64,000 bases of DNA from the NCBI RefSeq assembly GCF_002220865.2, contig NZ_NHRJ02000007.1:1-64000 (forward strand). The letters run 5' to 3'. Under the pieces are notes generated by a model. The model was not told where the DNA came from. It saw nothing but the letters and a program-made list of their open reading frames with translations, and did no database searches. Source of the stretch: Paenibacillus xerothermodurans. GTDB taxonomy: Bacteria; Bacillota; Bacilli; Paenibacillales; NBRC-103111. Position numbers and translations under genes: made by a program. Position 1 is the first letter of the stretch, and every line of letters starts with the position of its first letter. Shown piece by piece: positions 16,518-25,206 of this stretch.

Positions 16518-17561
16518 TTACACAACAATCGTATCCTTCTTGGTGTCAAAACTCTTACCGCAGAGAGGGGCTAGCTGCTCTAGATCTTGCATCAGTTTAG
16601 CGAACTGCTGTGGAAACAGTGACTGCACCCCGTCCCCAGTCATCGAGTTGTCCGGATCCGTATGCATTTCGACAATGAGCCCGTTCGCTCCTGCTGCTAC
16701 GGCCGCTTTACTCATCGGCTCGACCAACTCTCTTCGCCCTGTTCCATGGCTTGGGTCCGCGATCACCGGCAAATGGCTCAGCGATTGCAACGCGGGAACA
16801 GCCGCCAAATCCAGCGTGTTTCTCGTGTAAGATTCGAAAGTTCGGATTCCGCGCTCACACAGCATTACGTTCGGATTTCCTCCTGCCAGGATATACTCAG
16901 CGGCATTCAAAAATTCATCGTAGGTGGAACTGAAGCCGCGCTTGAGCAGAACCGGTGTTTTGATTGTTCCCAATTTGCGGAGTAAATCGAAATTTTGCAT
17001 ATTTCTTGTACCTACTTGAAGAATATCGGCATACTCGGCACAAACATCCACATATTCCGGTGTCATGACCTCTGTGATCGTGAGCAAACCATGCTTTTTG
17101 CCGGCCTCCGCCATCATCTCCAAGCCTTCCACGCCAATTCCCTGGAAGCTGTATGGGCCTGTTCTCGGTTTGAACGCGCCTCCGCGCAATACCTGAGCGC
17201 CAGCCGCCTTGACGATACGCGCGATTTCATCAATTTGCTGAGGAGACTCCACTGCGCACGGTCCGCCCATAATCACAAGCTGCTCTCCACCGATTTCAAC
17301 GTCTTTGATCTTAATCACCGTGTCCAAAGGATGGAAATCCCGGCTGGCGAGTTTATAAGACTTTGATATTTTCACTACCTGTTCCACGTCCGATAGCTGG
17401 CGCAGCTGTTCACTCAGCTGGGGATGGGCGTTGCCTATAATCCCGATAACAGTTCTGTCCACACCTTTGGATACATGTGCCTGGAGCTCGTGTTTCTCAA
17501 TGTGCTGGACGATTTCGTCGATACGCTCCTCGGACACCTTGTTGGAAATAATTACGATCAT
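16518..17561 (-). CDS. aroF: 3-deoxy-7-phosphoheptulonate (DAHP) synthase
   Basis: A 347-residue type I-beta DAHP synthase, the first step of the shikimate pathway (phosphoenolpyruvate + erythrose 4-phosphate). An N-terminal ferredoxin-like regulatory domain (1-70; MIVIISNKVSEERIDEI) precedes the TIM barrel. Barrel motifs include MGGPCAVES, FKPRTGPYSFQG, QVGTRNMQNF, LLKRGFSST and ADPSHGTGRR. The frame opens 15 codons earlier, but GGGGAG lies 10 nt before the ATG at 17561. It is monocistronic, with promoter 17660-17688 and a strong terminator. The N-terminal domain is the usual site of feedback inhibition, and the ligand is not evident. Confidence 0.95.
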   Translation of the reverse strand: MIVIISNKVSEERIDEIVQHIEKHELQAHVSKGVDRTVIGIIGNAHPQLSEQLRQLSDVEQVVKISKSYKLASRDFHPLDTVIKIKDVEIGGEQLVIMGGPCAVESPQQIDEIARIVKAAGAQVLRGGAFKPRTGPYSFQGIGVEGLEMMAEAGKKHGLLTITEVMTPEYVDVCAEYADILQVGTRNMQNFDLLRKLGTIKTPVLLKRGFSSTYDEFLNAAEYILAGGNPNVMLCERGIRTFESYTRNTLDLAAVPALQSLSHLPVIADPSHGTGRRELVEPMSKAAVAAGANGLIVEMHTDPDNSMTGDGVQSLFPQQFAKLMQDLEQLAPLCGKSFDTKKDTIVV

Positions 17562-17659
17562 AATAGCAACGCTCCCCGTCATGGTATTCGTAAATTCACT
17601 ACCCACTTACTTCAACGCTTATACGCTTTTAAGCTTCTATGCTTTTAACCAATAAAGCA

Positions 17660-17688
17660 ACTATACTACGGCTCTCCAGATTCGTCAA
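17660..17688 (-). promoter_or_regulatory. Sigma-A promoter of the DAHP synthase gene
   Basis: TTGACG (17683-17688) and TATAGT (17660-17665) on the minus strand with a 17-nt spacer, about 100 nt upstream of the start codon. Confidence 0.75.
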
Positions 17689-17850
17689 TAAACAGATGCC
17701 AGAGTCACCCAGCGCTTTCGCTGCCTGCCTAACGTGGCACACCCCTCATTTGCACGGCAGCATCCGCGTGGCTTTGTCCCATTATATTACATCCGGGCTT
17801 TTACGCGTGGGCCTGTTAACAGTACTACCCGCATGTTTGACAGGGTTTTC

Positions 17851-17880
17851 ACAAAAAAAATCGACTCATCAGAGTCGACC
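17851..17880 (-). terminator. Terminator downstream of ispH
   Basis: TCGACTC pairs with GAGTCGA, followed by eight T on the minus strand, 150 nt after the ispH stop. The intervening 17881-18032 contains no gene I can support. Confidence 0.85.
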
Positions 17881-18032
17881 AGAGTGTCGGGAATGCCCAC
17901 AAAACTGTTCGCCTCGCAGAGTCGATCATGTCGTCAGGGAGCCGCCGGCGGCAGATTCGCTCCACTGTTCCCTGTGTGGTCACCTGTGAAATACGCCTAC
18001 CGCTGCCGGTGCTGACATTTTGTGCTGATTTA

Positions 18033-18986
18033 TCAGTGGCTGCTGGCCTTTTGTTTCGCAGTAGGAATGAGTTTGCTCTTGTTAAGTGTCCGTTTGATTT
18101 CCCATGTCGCCGGATTGTCCAAATCAAACTGCTCTAAATAATTAATGACTTCTTTGGTGATGGGAGTCGGCGTAGACGCTCCGGAAGTCACGCCAACCCG
18201 TCGGACAGGCTTCAGCCATTCCAGCTGTATCTCTGAGACATCGGCAATCCGGTAGGCCTTCACGCCTGCGATTTCTTCCGACACTTGTGCCAACCGGTTG
18301 GAATTGTTGCTGCGCGGGTCGCCCACAACCAGCACCAGATCCGTATCCTTCGCCTGCTCAGCTACGGCCTCCTGACGCACTTGGGTGGCAAGGCAAATCT
18401 CATTATGAATCTCAGCGTGCGGGAATTTCTCCAGCAGCCCGCTCATAATGTGTTTGATGTCCCATTGGCTCATCGTGGTTTGATTCGTGATCGTGATTTT
18501 GTCAGTGTCCAGGTTCAAGTGATCTACTTCCTCAAGCCTTTCAATCAAATGAACGCGGCCCGGCGCGACGCCAAGCGCTCCTTCCGGCTCCGGGTGACCC
18601 TTTTTGCCGATATATATGATATGGTAGCCCTCAGCGGTTTTTTCGCGGATCAGATCATGCGTCTTAGTGACATCCGGACAGGTCGCATCCACCACGGTGA
18701 GACCCTTTTCCCGCGCCCTTCGCCTTACCTCCGGTGACACGCCATGCGCGGTGAAAATAACCGTGCCCGATTCAATGCTCTCCAATATCTCCAACCGGTT
18801 GGGACCGTCCAGCGTAATCACGCCTTCATTATCAAAATACTCCGTCACATGGGCATTGTGTACAATCATCCCTAATATATATACAGGTCTTGGCAGATCA
18901 AGATTTTTTGCGGCTTGCATGGCCAGCGCCATAGCATCTACCACCCCGTAACAATAGCCGCGGGGCGTAATTTTGATTACTTCCAT
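18033..18986 (-). CDS. ispH: 4-hydroxy-3-methylbut-2-enyl diphosphate reductase
   Basis: A 317-residue iron-sulfur enzyme that carries out the last step of the MEP isoprenoid pathway. The three cluster cysteines are in [25 protein letters not shown] and [13 protein letters not shown]. Substrate-binding motifs include [27 protein letters not shown] and [11 protein letters not shown]. The protein closely follows the Bacillus form in order and length. AGGTG stands 7 nt before the ATG. Monocistronic. Confidence 0.97.
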   Translation of the reverse strand: MEVIKITPRGYCYGVVDAMALAMQAAKNLDLPRPVYILGMIVHNAHVTEYFDNEGVITLDGPNRLEILESIESGTVIFTAHGVSPEVRRRAREKGLTVVDATCPDVTKTHDLIREKTAEGYHIIYIGKKGHPEPEGALGVAPGRVHLIERLEEVDHLNLDTDKITITNQTTMSQWDIKHIMSGLLEKFPHAEIHNEICLATQVRQEAVAEQAKDTDLVLVVGDPRSNNSNRLAQVSEEIAGVKAYRIADVSEIQLEWLKPVRRVGVTSGASTPTPITKEVINYLEQFDLDNPATWEIKRTLNKSKLIPTAKQKASSH

Positions 18987-19041
18987 GTTTCTGCACCTAC
19001 CCTATTATTCATTGCAAGTGGATACATTCACTTTCTGTCAC

Positions 19042-20568
19042 TTACTCTTCCAGTATACCGGAATCTTCGGGCGGAGGGAATGCCTGCTCGCGCTCGCTGT
19101 CAGAAATGCTCGAAATTGGCAGCCAGATAATAAACGTACTGCCCTCCCCAGGACGCGACTCTACCTGAATCGATCCATGATGCTCATCTATAATCCATTT
19201 GGCTATAGATAAGCCCAATCCGGTTCCGGCTGTTTTACCGCGGGATACGTCCACACGATAAAACCTTTCGAAAATCATCGGCACCTCTTCGCTGTTCATG
19301 CCAATGCCGGTATCCGCGATGCGCAGGCCGATCTGCGATTCCGTACGAACCGCATCCAATTTGACAAAGCCCTGATCGGTGTACTTGAACGCATTCTCCA
19401 CGAAGATGTAAATCAACTGCTGCAGGTAATCCCGATTGCCCTGCACATACACCCCCTGCAGAGGTGTCAAATCACCGGTGATCCATTCCACGGAACGCGG
19501 CAGCAGCTGTGCTTTTCGCGCCACACCAGCGACTAGCGGGAGCATCTGCAACTCCATTTTAGGCATTTGAATGCCGGCGTCCGCTCGTGCAAGCGACAGC
19601 ATGTCATTAACCAGACGGCTCATACGTTCAGACTCGCCCGCGATATCATGCATGGCCTCGAGCGACATCTCCAACTGCTGCCGCTCTGGCACCGAGCCTA
19701 CCGATGCAGTTTGCTTCCACATTTTTTCCAACAAATCAACGTTACCGCGAATTGTCGTAAGCGGCGTGCGAAGCTCATGGGAGGCATCCGAGACAAAACG
19801 GCGTTGTCTGCGATATGACTCTTCGAGCTCTGAGTAGGCCATTTGCAGCCTCTCCAGCATGCCATTGATCGTACTTGTCAATCGTCCGATTTCATCGTTT
19901 GGTCCGGTGTAGTTGATACGCTTGCCTAGATCGGCACCCTTTTCTATCGAATTGGCGTCATCGATAACTTGGTCAATTGGCTTGAGCGCCTTGCGTGCGA
20001 GAAACCAGCCGAAGGATGCCGCCAACACCACGGTTACTGACGCCGTGAACACGAGGATGAACCTCAGGATGCCGAACAAGCGCTCGGAGCTGTCGACCAG
20101 TACAGCGGCTTGGAACACGCCTGCCAGCTGATTGCCCAACGGTATGGGCATGTGATAGATCAAAAACTGCAATTTTCCAACCTGTGTGCGCGAAAAAAAC
20201 GAAGTATTGGCGAGCAGCTTTTGCTTCTGGGCGTCGGTCACAGGGGGAAGTACGATCCCGGCGTCCTCCAAATTTTCCGACCCGCGCAGCTTGCCGGTCT
20301 GAAAATTTGTTATTTGATAAAATTTATTGGTGTTATTAACTATATCTTGTCCTTGGAGTACAAAATCAAAACTTATGTCTCCGCCCAGCGTTACATTAAT
20401 GCGCGGTTGAATCTGTCTATACACCGCATCTCCCTGCTTTCGCAGGTCATCCTCGATGTAATCGTAATACAGAACATTGAGCAGCCAATACAAGCCAATG
20501 CCGAACAGCAGCAATGTGACTGATAGAATGGCTGTATACCATAGGGTCAGTCTTAGACGAATCGACAC
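19042..20568 (-). CDS. Membrane sensor histidine kinase of a two-component pair
   Basis: A 508-residue kinase: TM1 about 9-31, an extracellular domain of about 130 residues, TM2 about 166-190, HAMP about 190-243, HisKA with H264 in DASHELRTPLTTIRG, and a HATPase_c domain with FVENAFKY, DTGIGM and GTGLGLSI. It resembles the CssS/ArlS group of envelope-stress kinases. The start is GTG with GAGGAG 9 nt upstream; only one nucleotide separates it from the regulator stop, so the two are translationally coupled. An htrA-type gene lies next upstream, which suggests an envelope or secretion-stress signal; that is inference. Confidence 0.93.
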   Translation of the reverse strand: MSIRLRLTLWYTAILSVTLLLFGIGLYWLLNVLYYDYIEDDLRKQGDAVYRQIQPRINVTLGGDISFDFVLQGQDIVNNTNKFYQITNFQTGKLRGSENLEDAGIVLPPVTDAQKQKLLANTSFFSRTQVGKLQFLIYHMPIPLGNQLAGVFQAAVLVDSSERLFGILRFILVFTASVTVVLAASFGWFLARKALKPIDQVIDDANSIEKGADLGKRINYTGPNDEIGRLTSTINGMLERLQMAYSELEESYRRQRRFVSDASHELRTPLTTIRGNVDLLEKMWKQTASVGSVPERQQLEMSLEAMHDIAGESERMSRLVNDMLSLARADAGIQMPKMELQMLPLVAGVARKAQLLPRSVEWITGDLTPLQGVYVQGNRDYLQQLIYIFVENAFKYTDQGFVKLDAVRTESQIGLRIADTGIGMNSEEVPMIFERFYRVDVSRGKTAGTGLGLSIAKWIIDEHHGSIQVESRPGEGSTFIIWLPISSISDSEREQAFPPPEDSGILEE

Positions 20569-20569
20569 G

Positions 20570-21262
20570 TCAGCTGTCTCCTCTCAGTACGTAACCGGCG
20601 CCGCGAACGGTCTGGATCATTCTTTTGTGCCCGTGCTCCTCCGTTTTCTGACGTAGCAGTGCGATATACACCTCAAGTACGTTAGACTCACCGCTATAAT
20701 CGTAGCCCCATATCTTTTCCATGATGACATCACGGGACAGCACCCGTTTTGGATTTTGCATGAATAAGTGCAACAGCTCAAATTCTTTGGTGGTTAGTTC
20801 AATCAACTGCGCGCCGCGAAATACTTCACGTGTATCCAAATCCATAAAAATATCCTGAAATTGCAGCCGGTTGCTTGATTCCTCCGCCTTCTGCGCATTT
20901 TTACGGCGCAAGAGCACGCGCACTCGCGCTAGCAGTTCCTCTAATGCGAACGGCTTCACCAAATAATCATCGGCGCCCAAATCGAGTCCCTTCACCCGGT
21001 CTTCTATCTCATCTTTCGCAGTGAGCATCAACACCGGCACCGTAGCGCCACCTTCCCGGATACGGCGGACAACCTCCCACCCGTCTAATTGCGGCATCAT
21101 GACATCCAGTATAACGGTGTCCGGATCGTGCTCGAGTATTTGCTTCAAGCCGTCCATGCCATGATTCGCCGTGAACACGGTGTACCCTTCAAAAGCAAGC
21201 GAACGCCTGAGCATGGATGTGATTTTCTCGTCGTCATCTATTACCAATATTTTATCTCTCAT
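20570..21262 (-). CDS. OmpR-family response regulator paired with the kinase
   Basis: A 230-residue regulator with a receiver domain (D9-D11 pocket, phosphorylated D53 in ILDVMMP, MLTAKDE, KPFALEELLARV) and a winged helix (LTTKEFELLHLF; VLEVYIALLRQK; TVRGAGYVL). The frame opens 16 codons earlier, but AAAGGGCGG lies 7 nt before the ATG at 21262. It is co-transcribed with the kinase. A direct 11-bp repeat in the adjacent htrA promoter is the kind of site this family binds, making htrA a plausible target. Confidence 0.93.
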   Translation of the reverse strand: MRDKILVIDDDEKITSMLRRSLAFEGYTVFTANHGMDGLKQILEHDPDTVILDVMMPQLDGWEVVRRIREGGATVPVLMLTAKDEIEDRVKGLDLGADDYLVKPFALEELLARVRVLLRRKNAQKAEESSNRLQFQDIFMDLDTREVFRGAQLIELTTKEFELLHLFMQNPKRVLSRDVIMEKIWGYDYSGESNVLEVYIALLRQKTEEHGHKRMIQTVRGAGYVLRGDS

Positions 21263-21307
21263 AAAAGCACCGCCCTTTTTTACTGTCCATTGTAGCAAAA
21301 TGCGCTG

Positions 21308-21361
21308 CATACAAAAAGAAGCAGAGCAACACGCAAAGCCGTGCTCCGCCCTACTTCTTGG
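21308..21361 (-). terminator. Terminator between htrA-type gene and the two-component operon
   Basis: On the minus strand AAGAAG ... CTTCTT encloses a GAGCACG/CGTGTTGCTC stem, followed by TTTTTG. It separates the protease gene from the regulator gene. A second perfect inverted repeat, GAGCGAGAC/GTCTCGCTC at 21458-21481, lies 13 nt after the protease stop and lacks a clean T run. Confidence 0.6.
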
Positions 21362-21494
21362 TTGTCTTGCCGCTGCTTGACCTGTCTATCGCAAGCCACG
21401 TGAACTGCTCTACTATTCGTGCCGATATATTAGACAACAATCAGTCTCATTATAAACGAGCGAGACTAGATTGTCTCGCTCTACTGGACCATCT

Positions 21495-23066
21495 TTACTG
21501 CTCGGCGTTGCGGTCACCTATGGTGACCGAGATAGTTTCCTGTTTGCCATCGCGCATAATCGTCAGGTCAGCCTTGTCATTTACCTTCAGAGATTTAATT
21601 TTTTCCACCAACTCTGCGGAATTCGTTACCGGAGCGCCATTAACCGCAGTTATGACGTCGTATGGCCGTATCCCCGCCTTAAAGGCTGGGCTTCTACGTT
21701 CCACTTCGGAGACGATCGCGCCGTCCGTGCTTTGAAGCTTCAATTCCGCCAACCAGTCTTGGTCGATGTCCGCTAGCTTAACCCCAACGTACGGAGCAGG
21801 CTCTTTCGGAATCTCCACATTGTTTTTCAAGTTATCCAAAACCCCGGAAATGGTGCTCGTCGGAATGGCGAATCCGATTCCCTGAGCCTGAGCGCTGACT
21901 GCGGTATTAATACCGATAACTTCACCGTTCATATTCAACAGCGGACCTCCGGAGTTGCCCGGATTAATGGAAGCGTCGGTTTGCAGCAGGTGTTTGTACT
22001 CGCGTACGCCCTGGCTGTCCGGGATGGCGATAGGACGTTCTTTGGCACTCAGCACACCCACGGTGACGGTATGATCAAAACCGTGAGGGTTACCAATCGC
22101 CACAACCCAATCCCCTACCGCAACATTATCCGGAGAACCGAGCGGCAGAAAAGGAAAATCTTTGTCGCCTTGAATTTTCAAAGCGGCCAAATCCAGATCG
22201 TAGCTATGGCCTAGCAGTTCAGCTTTAAACGGTTTTTCATAGCCTTCTACCGTCACCCAAATTTCGTCCGCACCTTCGATAACATGCTCGTTTGTCAAGA
22301 TATACCCGGTTTTCTCGAAAATAAAGCCGGTCCCCATGCCGCCTGGCTGGAGCTGTCCCGAACTATCGCCGCCATCCGGCCGGCGCGCACCCGGGTCATC
22401 TCCGAAGAAATGGCGGAAGAACGGATCATCGAACACGGAACCGCTGCGGCCTCCGGTTGTCGCTTTTACCTTAGTCTCTATCTTCACCACGGCCGGTCCC
22501 GACTGCTCGGCGATTTGCGCGATGTTGGTCGGTCTGCCCAGATCCATAGCCGTCGGTGTTACCGCCCCGTTACTGCCATTGGAGGCAGCAAGCTGGCCTG
22601 CGCCGGAGGAAGCGGAAGGATTGCTGCCCAATACACCTTCAGTCCCCGTAAACCAGTTCCCCTTATCGGAGGAATACATCAGCCCCCCGACCAAGAGAGC
22701 TCCGGCCAAAAAGGAAATGAATCCGCTTTTAAATACCGACCCTCTTTTCTTCTGCTGGCTATGCTGCCACCCGGCCATCGGATCGTGCGGAGGCTGCCCG
22801 CCATTGTACGAGTATGGGCGCACAGGTTTCGGCGGTGTCATCTCGACCTGTGTGGCCTCTAGCTGCTGACTATCCGGCATTGCGGGCTGCACTTCACTGT
22901 TTCCTTGTCCCATAGCTGATTTATAAGGTCCATAAGAATAATAGTTGGATGGGCGTTGTTCGCTCGATTCGCTGACTTCCCGCTTGCCCGCCTCAGGCGA
23001 TACGCTATCGTTAGATTCACCGTGCTTGCGAAAGAAATCATCGTATCCCCGTTTATTGTCATCCAT
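21495..23066 (-). CDS. HtrA/DegP-type membrane-anchored serine protease with PDZ
   Basis: A 523-residue protein. A cytoplasmic, polar N-terminus of about 110 residues precedes one membrane helix (about 113-132). Outside lies a trypsin-like S1C protease with triad H261 (TNEHVIEG), D292 (YDLDLAALK) and S372 (INPGNSGGPLL), then one PDZ domain (about 420-515). It is a quality-control protease/chaperone for misfolded secreted proteins, like Bacillus HtrA/HtrB. The frame opens 10 codons earlier, but GGAGG is 8 nt before the ATG at 23066. The promoter region carries a perfect 11-bp direct repeat over the -35. Next downstream is a CssRS-like two-component pair. Confidence 0.95.
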   Translation of the reverse strand: MDDNKRGYDDFFRKHGESNDSVSPEAGKREVSESSEQRPSNYYSYGPYKSAMGQGNSEVQPAMPDSQQLEATQVEMTPPKPVRPYSYNGGQPPHDPMAGWQHSQQKKRGSVFKSGFISFLAGALLVGGLMYSSDKGNWFTGTEGVLGSNPSASSGAGQLAASNGSNGAVTPTAMDLGRPTNIAQIAEQSGPAVVKIETKVKATTGGRSGSVFDDPFFRHFFGDDPGARRPDGGDSSGQLQPGGMGTGFIFEKTGYILTNEHVIEGADEIWVTVEGYEKPFKAELLGHSYDLDLAALKIQGDKDFPFLPLGSPDNVAVGDWVVAIGNPHGFDHTVTVGVLSAKERPIAIPDSQGVREYKHLLQTDASINPGNSGGPLLNMNGEVIGINTAVSAQAQGIGFAIPTSTISGVLDNLKNNVEIPKEPAPYVGVKLADIDQDWLAELKLQSTDGAIVSEVERRSPAFKAGIRPYDVITAVNGAPVTNSAELVEKIKSLKVNDKADLTIMRDGKQETISVTIGDRNAEQ

Positions 23067-23126
23067 TGTCACAACCTCCGTTCCATAAGGCATCAATGTG
23101 AATTAAGATCTTCTTTTGTTCTTACT

Positions 23127-23165
23127 TCTATATTGGACCTGCAACCTTAAAATAACCTTAAAATA
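23127..23165 (-). promoter_or_regulatory. htrA-type promoter with tandem 11-bp repeat over the -35
   Basis: On the minus strand -10 TATAGA (23127-23132) is 17 nt from a poor -35 TTATTT (23150-23155). The 11-mer TATTTTAAGGT occurs twice head-to-tail at 23144-23154 and 23155-23165, covering the -35. Direct repeats with 11-bp period over a weak -35 are typical of OmpR/PhoB-class activator promoters. Confidence 0.6.
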
Positions 23166-23485
23166 AAATAAAACGAAGTTAAAAGCTTTCGTTTTTAGTG
23201 CCGAATCCTGCGCATCGCACAGGTGCATGACAAAAGGCGGGCATACCGTGTTAGCGCCCTGCCTCTACCTGACGCATTATTCCCTGGCCCTTTCCACCCA
23301 TTTTTCTTCGACATGGGCGTCTTTATTCGCCGGCGCCGAAAACTGATCGATCATGGCACCAAATGTATGCACGCCAGCCTCTCCAATCCACGGTCGAAGC
23401 AGGCATGATCATACTCCTAATTGCTGCCCAAAGTAAAGTCATGTGCGTGCAACAGTTCGCGCACTTGCATGGGCGGGAGGTGTAA
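23166..23485. other. Gene-free stretch upstream of the htrA-type gene
   Basis: An AT-rich weak hairpin (AAAACGAA / TTTCGTTTT, 23170-23196) and then mixed sequence. A 60-codon minus frame here has no ribosome site and is rejected. Nothing else is seen. Confidence 0.4.
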
Positions 23486-23521
23486 CAAAAAAAGAACCGG
23501 GGCATTAGTCGCGCCCGATTC
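23486..23521 (-). terminator. Terminator of the BamE-like lipoprotein gene
   Basis: GAATCGGGC pairs with GCCCCGGTTC, followed by seven T on the minus strand, about 20 nt after the stop. Confidence 0.75.
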
Positions 23522-23541
23522 GATCGTTCTGTGATAACTAG

Positions 23542-24021
23542 TTATTTGCTGCTTTCCGACTTATTCAGTACTTTGCCGTTTTTAAAAGTCACATTGAGGG
23601 TACCGCCCGCACTCGTTTTGTACTGATACGTTTGCGTAGCATTGGAGCCGTCTTCCTCTTTGGTCTCTGCCACCAGCTTGCCCATTTGGCCCATCTGCTT
23701 CTGCACTTCCTCAAAGGTCATGCCAAAATCCACGGCATCATATTGTTTCTTGGTCGCGACAGGTTGTTCCGCTGCACCCTTCGGTGCTTGCACGGGAGCC
23801 GGCGCGGCAGGCGCAGGCGCTGTAGCGTCAGGTTTGGCAGGATCGGCATTATTTGCCGGCGGAGCGGCTGGCGTATTACCTGTATTTGGTGCGGGCGCAG
23901 GTGTCTCTGTACCGCTCGGCGGCGTGCCCGGTTGTGTCGGTTGTTCGGTAGCGGCATCCGGTTTGCTGCACGCAGTACCCACTAGTATCAATGCGATAAG
24001 TAAAATAGCGAAACGTTGCAT
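23542..24021 (-). CDS. Secreted lipoprotein-like protein with Pro/Ala linker
   Basis: A 159-residue protein. A signal peptide (RFAILLIALILVGTAC) ends in Cys near residue 18; the lipobox is imperfect (Gly at -3), so lipidation is likely but not certain. Residues about 20-85 are a Pro/Ala/Thr linker. The C-terminal domain (about 92-159; DFGMTFEEVQKQMG ... TYQYKTSAGGTLNVTFKNGKV) resembles the SmpA/BamE-like small beta-lactamase-inhibitor fold. The ATG at 24021 is chosen because GGAGGAG lies 8 nt upstream; an in-frame TTG two codons earlier is too close. Function unknown. Confidence 0.75.
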   Translation of the reverse strand: MQRFAILLIALILVGTACSKPDAATEQPTQPGTPPSGTETPAPAPNTGNTPAAPPANNADPAKPDATAPAPAAPAPVQAPKGAAEQPVATKKQYDAVDFGMTFEEVQKQMGQMGKLVAETKEEDGSNATQTYQYKTSAGGTLNVTFKNGKVLNKSESSK

Positions 24022-24194
24022 CGTCAAATCTCCTCCATCCGCTAGACTGAGTTACCAGAGAAAATTTGCCATACCTACATTTGCCTGCCTATCAGCTATT
24101 ATATCGAATTATGTCATATAAATCAAAGAATCCCAAGGGCTGATAGCGGCGCACAGGGCGGGCTGCCATAGCGAGATAAAAGATTTGCCAGCGA

Positions 24195-24230
24195 CAAAAA
24201 ACTGACATTCGCGAGCTCCGCAAACGTCAG
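24195..24230 (-). terminator. Terminator of the 38-residue gene
   Basis: CTGACGTTTGCG pairs with CGCGAATGTCAG (two wobbles) around a five-base loop, followed by TTTTTT on the minus strand, 20 nt after the small gene's stop. Confidence 0.85.
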
Positions 24231-24249
24231 CTTTTCTGCTAGGTCTATG

Positions 24250-24366
24250 TTATTTAAGGTCTTCTGTCCCTTTGCGGGCGTTCTCAGCAGACTTCTTCAT
24301 GTTTTTGGCGGGATCTTCCTCGGTATATTCCTTGTCGATTTGCTTGCTTGTGTTTATTTTAGCCAA
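24250..24366 (-). CDS. 38-residue charged protein with TTG start
   Basis: A small gene absent from ATG-based searches. The TTG at 24366 follows a near-perfect anti-16S match, AGGAGGTGAT, by 5-6 nt, and the frame runs 38 codons to TAA with its own terminator 20 nt later. The product starts MAKINTSKQIDKEY and is very rich in Lys, Glu, Asp and Asn with no Cys, Trp or hydrophobic core. It is probably an extended or helical small protein, similar in style to minor small acid-soluble spore proteins, but no family match is claimed. It lies between the 3D-domain gene and the lipoprotein gene. Confidence 0.65.
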   Translation of the reverse strand: MAKINTSKQIDKEYTEEDPAKNMKKSAENARKGTEDLK

Positions 24367-24425
24367 CGGTAATCACCTCCTACACAATCAGTATGAGGCA
24401 CACCCATTGCCTTTATGTTTGGTAA

Positions 24426-25076
24426 TTAAAACAAGATTTCGTCCTCCAGCTGATTCCACATGACTTCCGTGATCTTGCCGTCGCCCTTTTTAACAACCAG
24501 CACGTTGACGGTCTTCTTGCCCCACTCTTGGTATACCTGATCCTTCGTATCAAAATATAAATCTATTCGGTTTCCCTTGATTGCGCTGCCTGTGTCCGCT
24601 ACCACACCGTAGCCGTAGCCGGGAATGTACAATACCGTGCCAAGCGGAAAAACTGTCGGATCGGCGGCGATCGTTGAAAATGAGTGTTTATCACGCTGCA
24701 CCTTCATGCCGGAAAATGTCACACCATATTCCGGATGGCCGGGCTTTTTGCCGGTGGATTCAGGACCAGCGTAATAGCCTGTGGCTACGACTTGCACGGC
24801 TTCGAGCTTGCTCAGATCTTGATCTAAGTTTGGCACGATGCGATAACTCACGGCGCCCTTGGTGTCTTTGGTTGTAAGCTGTCCCTGATTGCTCAGAGGC
24901 TGGACCGACGCTGTCAACTGCGTTTGGTTCGAACGAGATCCTGCTGAGGCATCGGACGGCGTGTCCGTCGTCGCCCCAACCAGCGGCTGCTGCTCGTGTG
25001 TCAATATCATGAACAACGCCACTAACACGGAGATCAGACAAATCCATTTCGCATGACTTGCGGCTTTCGCTAACAT
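24426..25076 (-). CDS. 3D-domain protein (YuiC/MltA-like fold)
   Basis: A 216-residue protein with one N-terminal hydrophobic segment (about 10-26; signal or anchor), a Ser/Thr/Gln-rich linker, then a 3D domain named for its Asp residues: [42 protein letters not shown] and NRIDLYF. The domain has the double-psi barrel fold of MltA-type lytic transglycosylases; in Bacillus YuiC and related proteins cut peptidoglycan late in growth or in spores. A GGGGTGG ribosome site is 11 nt before the ATG. The next gene downstream is the 38-residue gene. Confidence 0.88.
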   Translation of the reverse strand: MLAKAASHAKWICLISVLVALFMILTHEQQPLVGATTDTPSDASAGSRSNQTQLTASVQPLSNQGQLTTKDTKGAVSYRIVPNLDQDLSKLEAVQVVATGYYAGPESTGKKPGHPEYGVTFSGMKVQRDKHSFSTIAADPTVFPLGTVLYIPGYGYGVVADTGSAIKGNRIDLYFDTKDQVYQEWGKKTVNVLVVKKGDGKITEVMWNQLEDEILF

Positions 25077-25144
25077 AATGCTTTATACCACCCCTTATAT
25101 AAAAGAGGCTGTCCAAGGGCAGACTAATATATACACCGTTCTAT

Positions 25145-25186
25145 GAAAAAAAAGGGATAAATCCCACACTAGAGGACTTATCCCAT
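25145..25186 (-). terminator. Terminator of thrS
   Basis: GGGATAAGTCC pairs with GGGATTTATCCC, followed by eight T on the minus strand, about 20 nt after the thrS stop. Confidence 0.85.
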
Positions 25187-25206
25187 TTCATTTAAAGCAC
25201 CTACGC

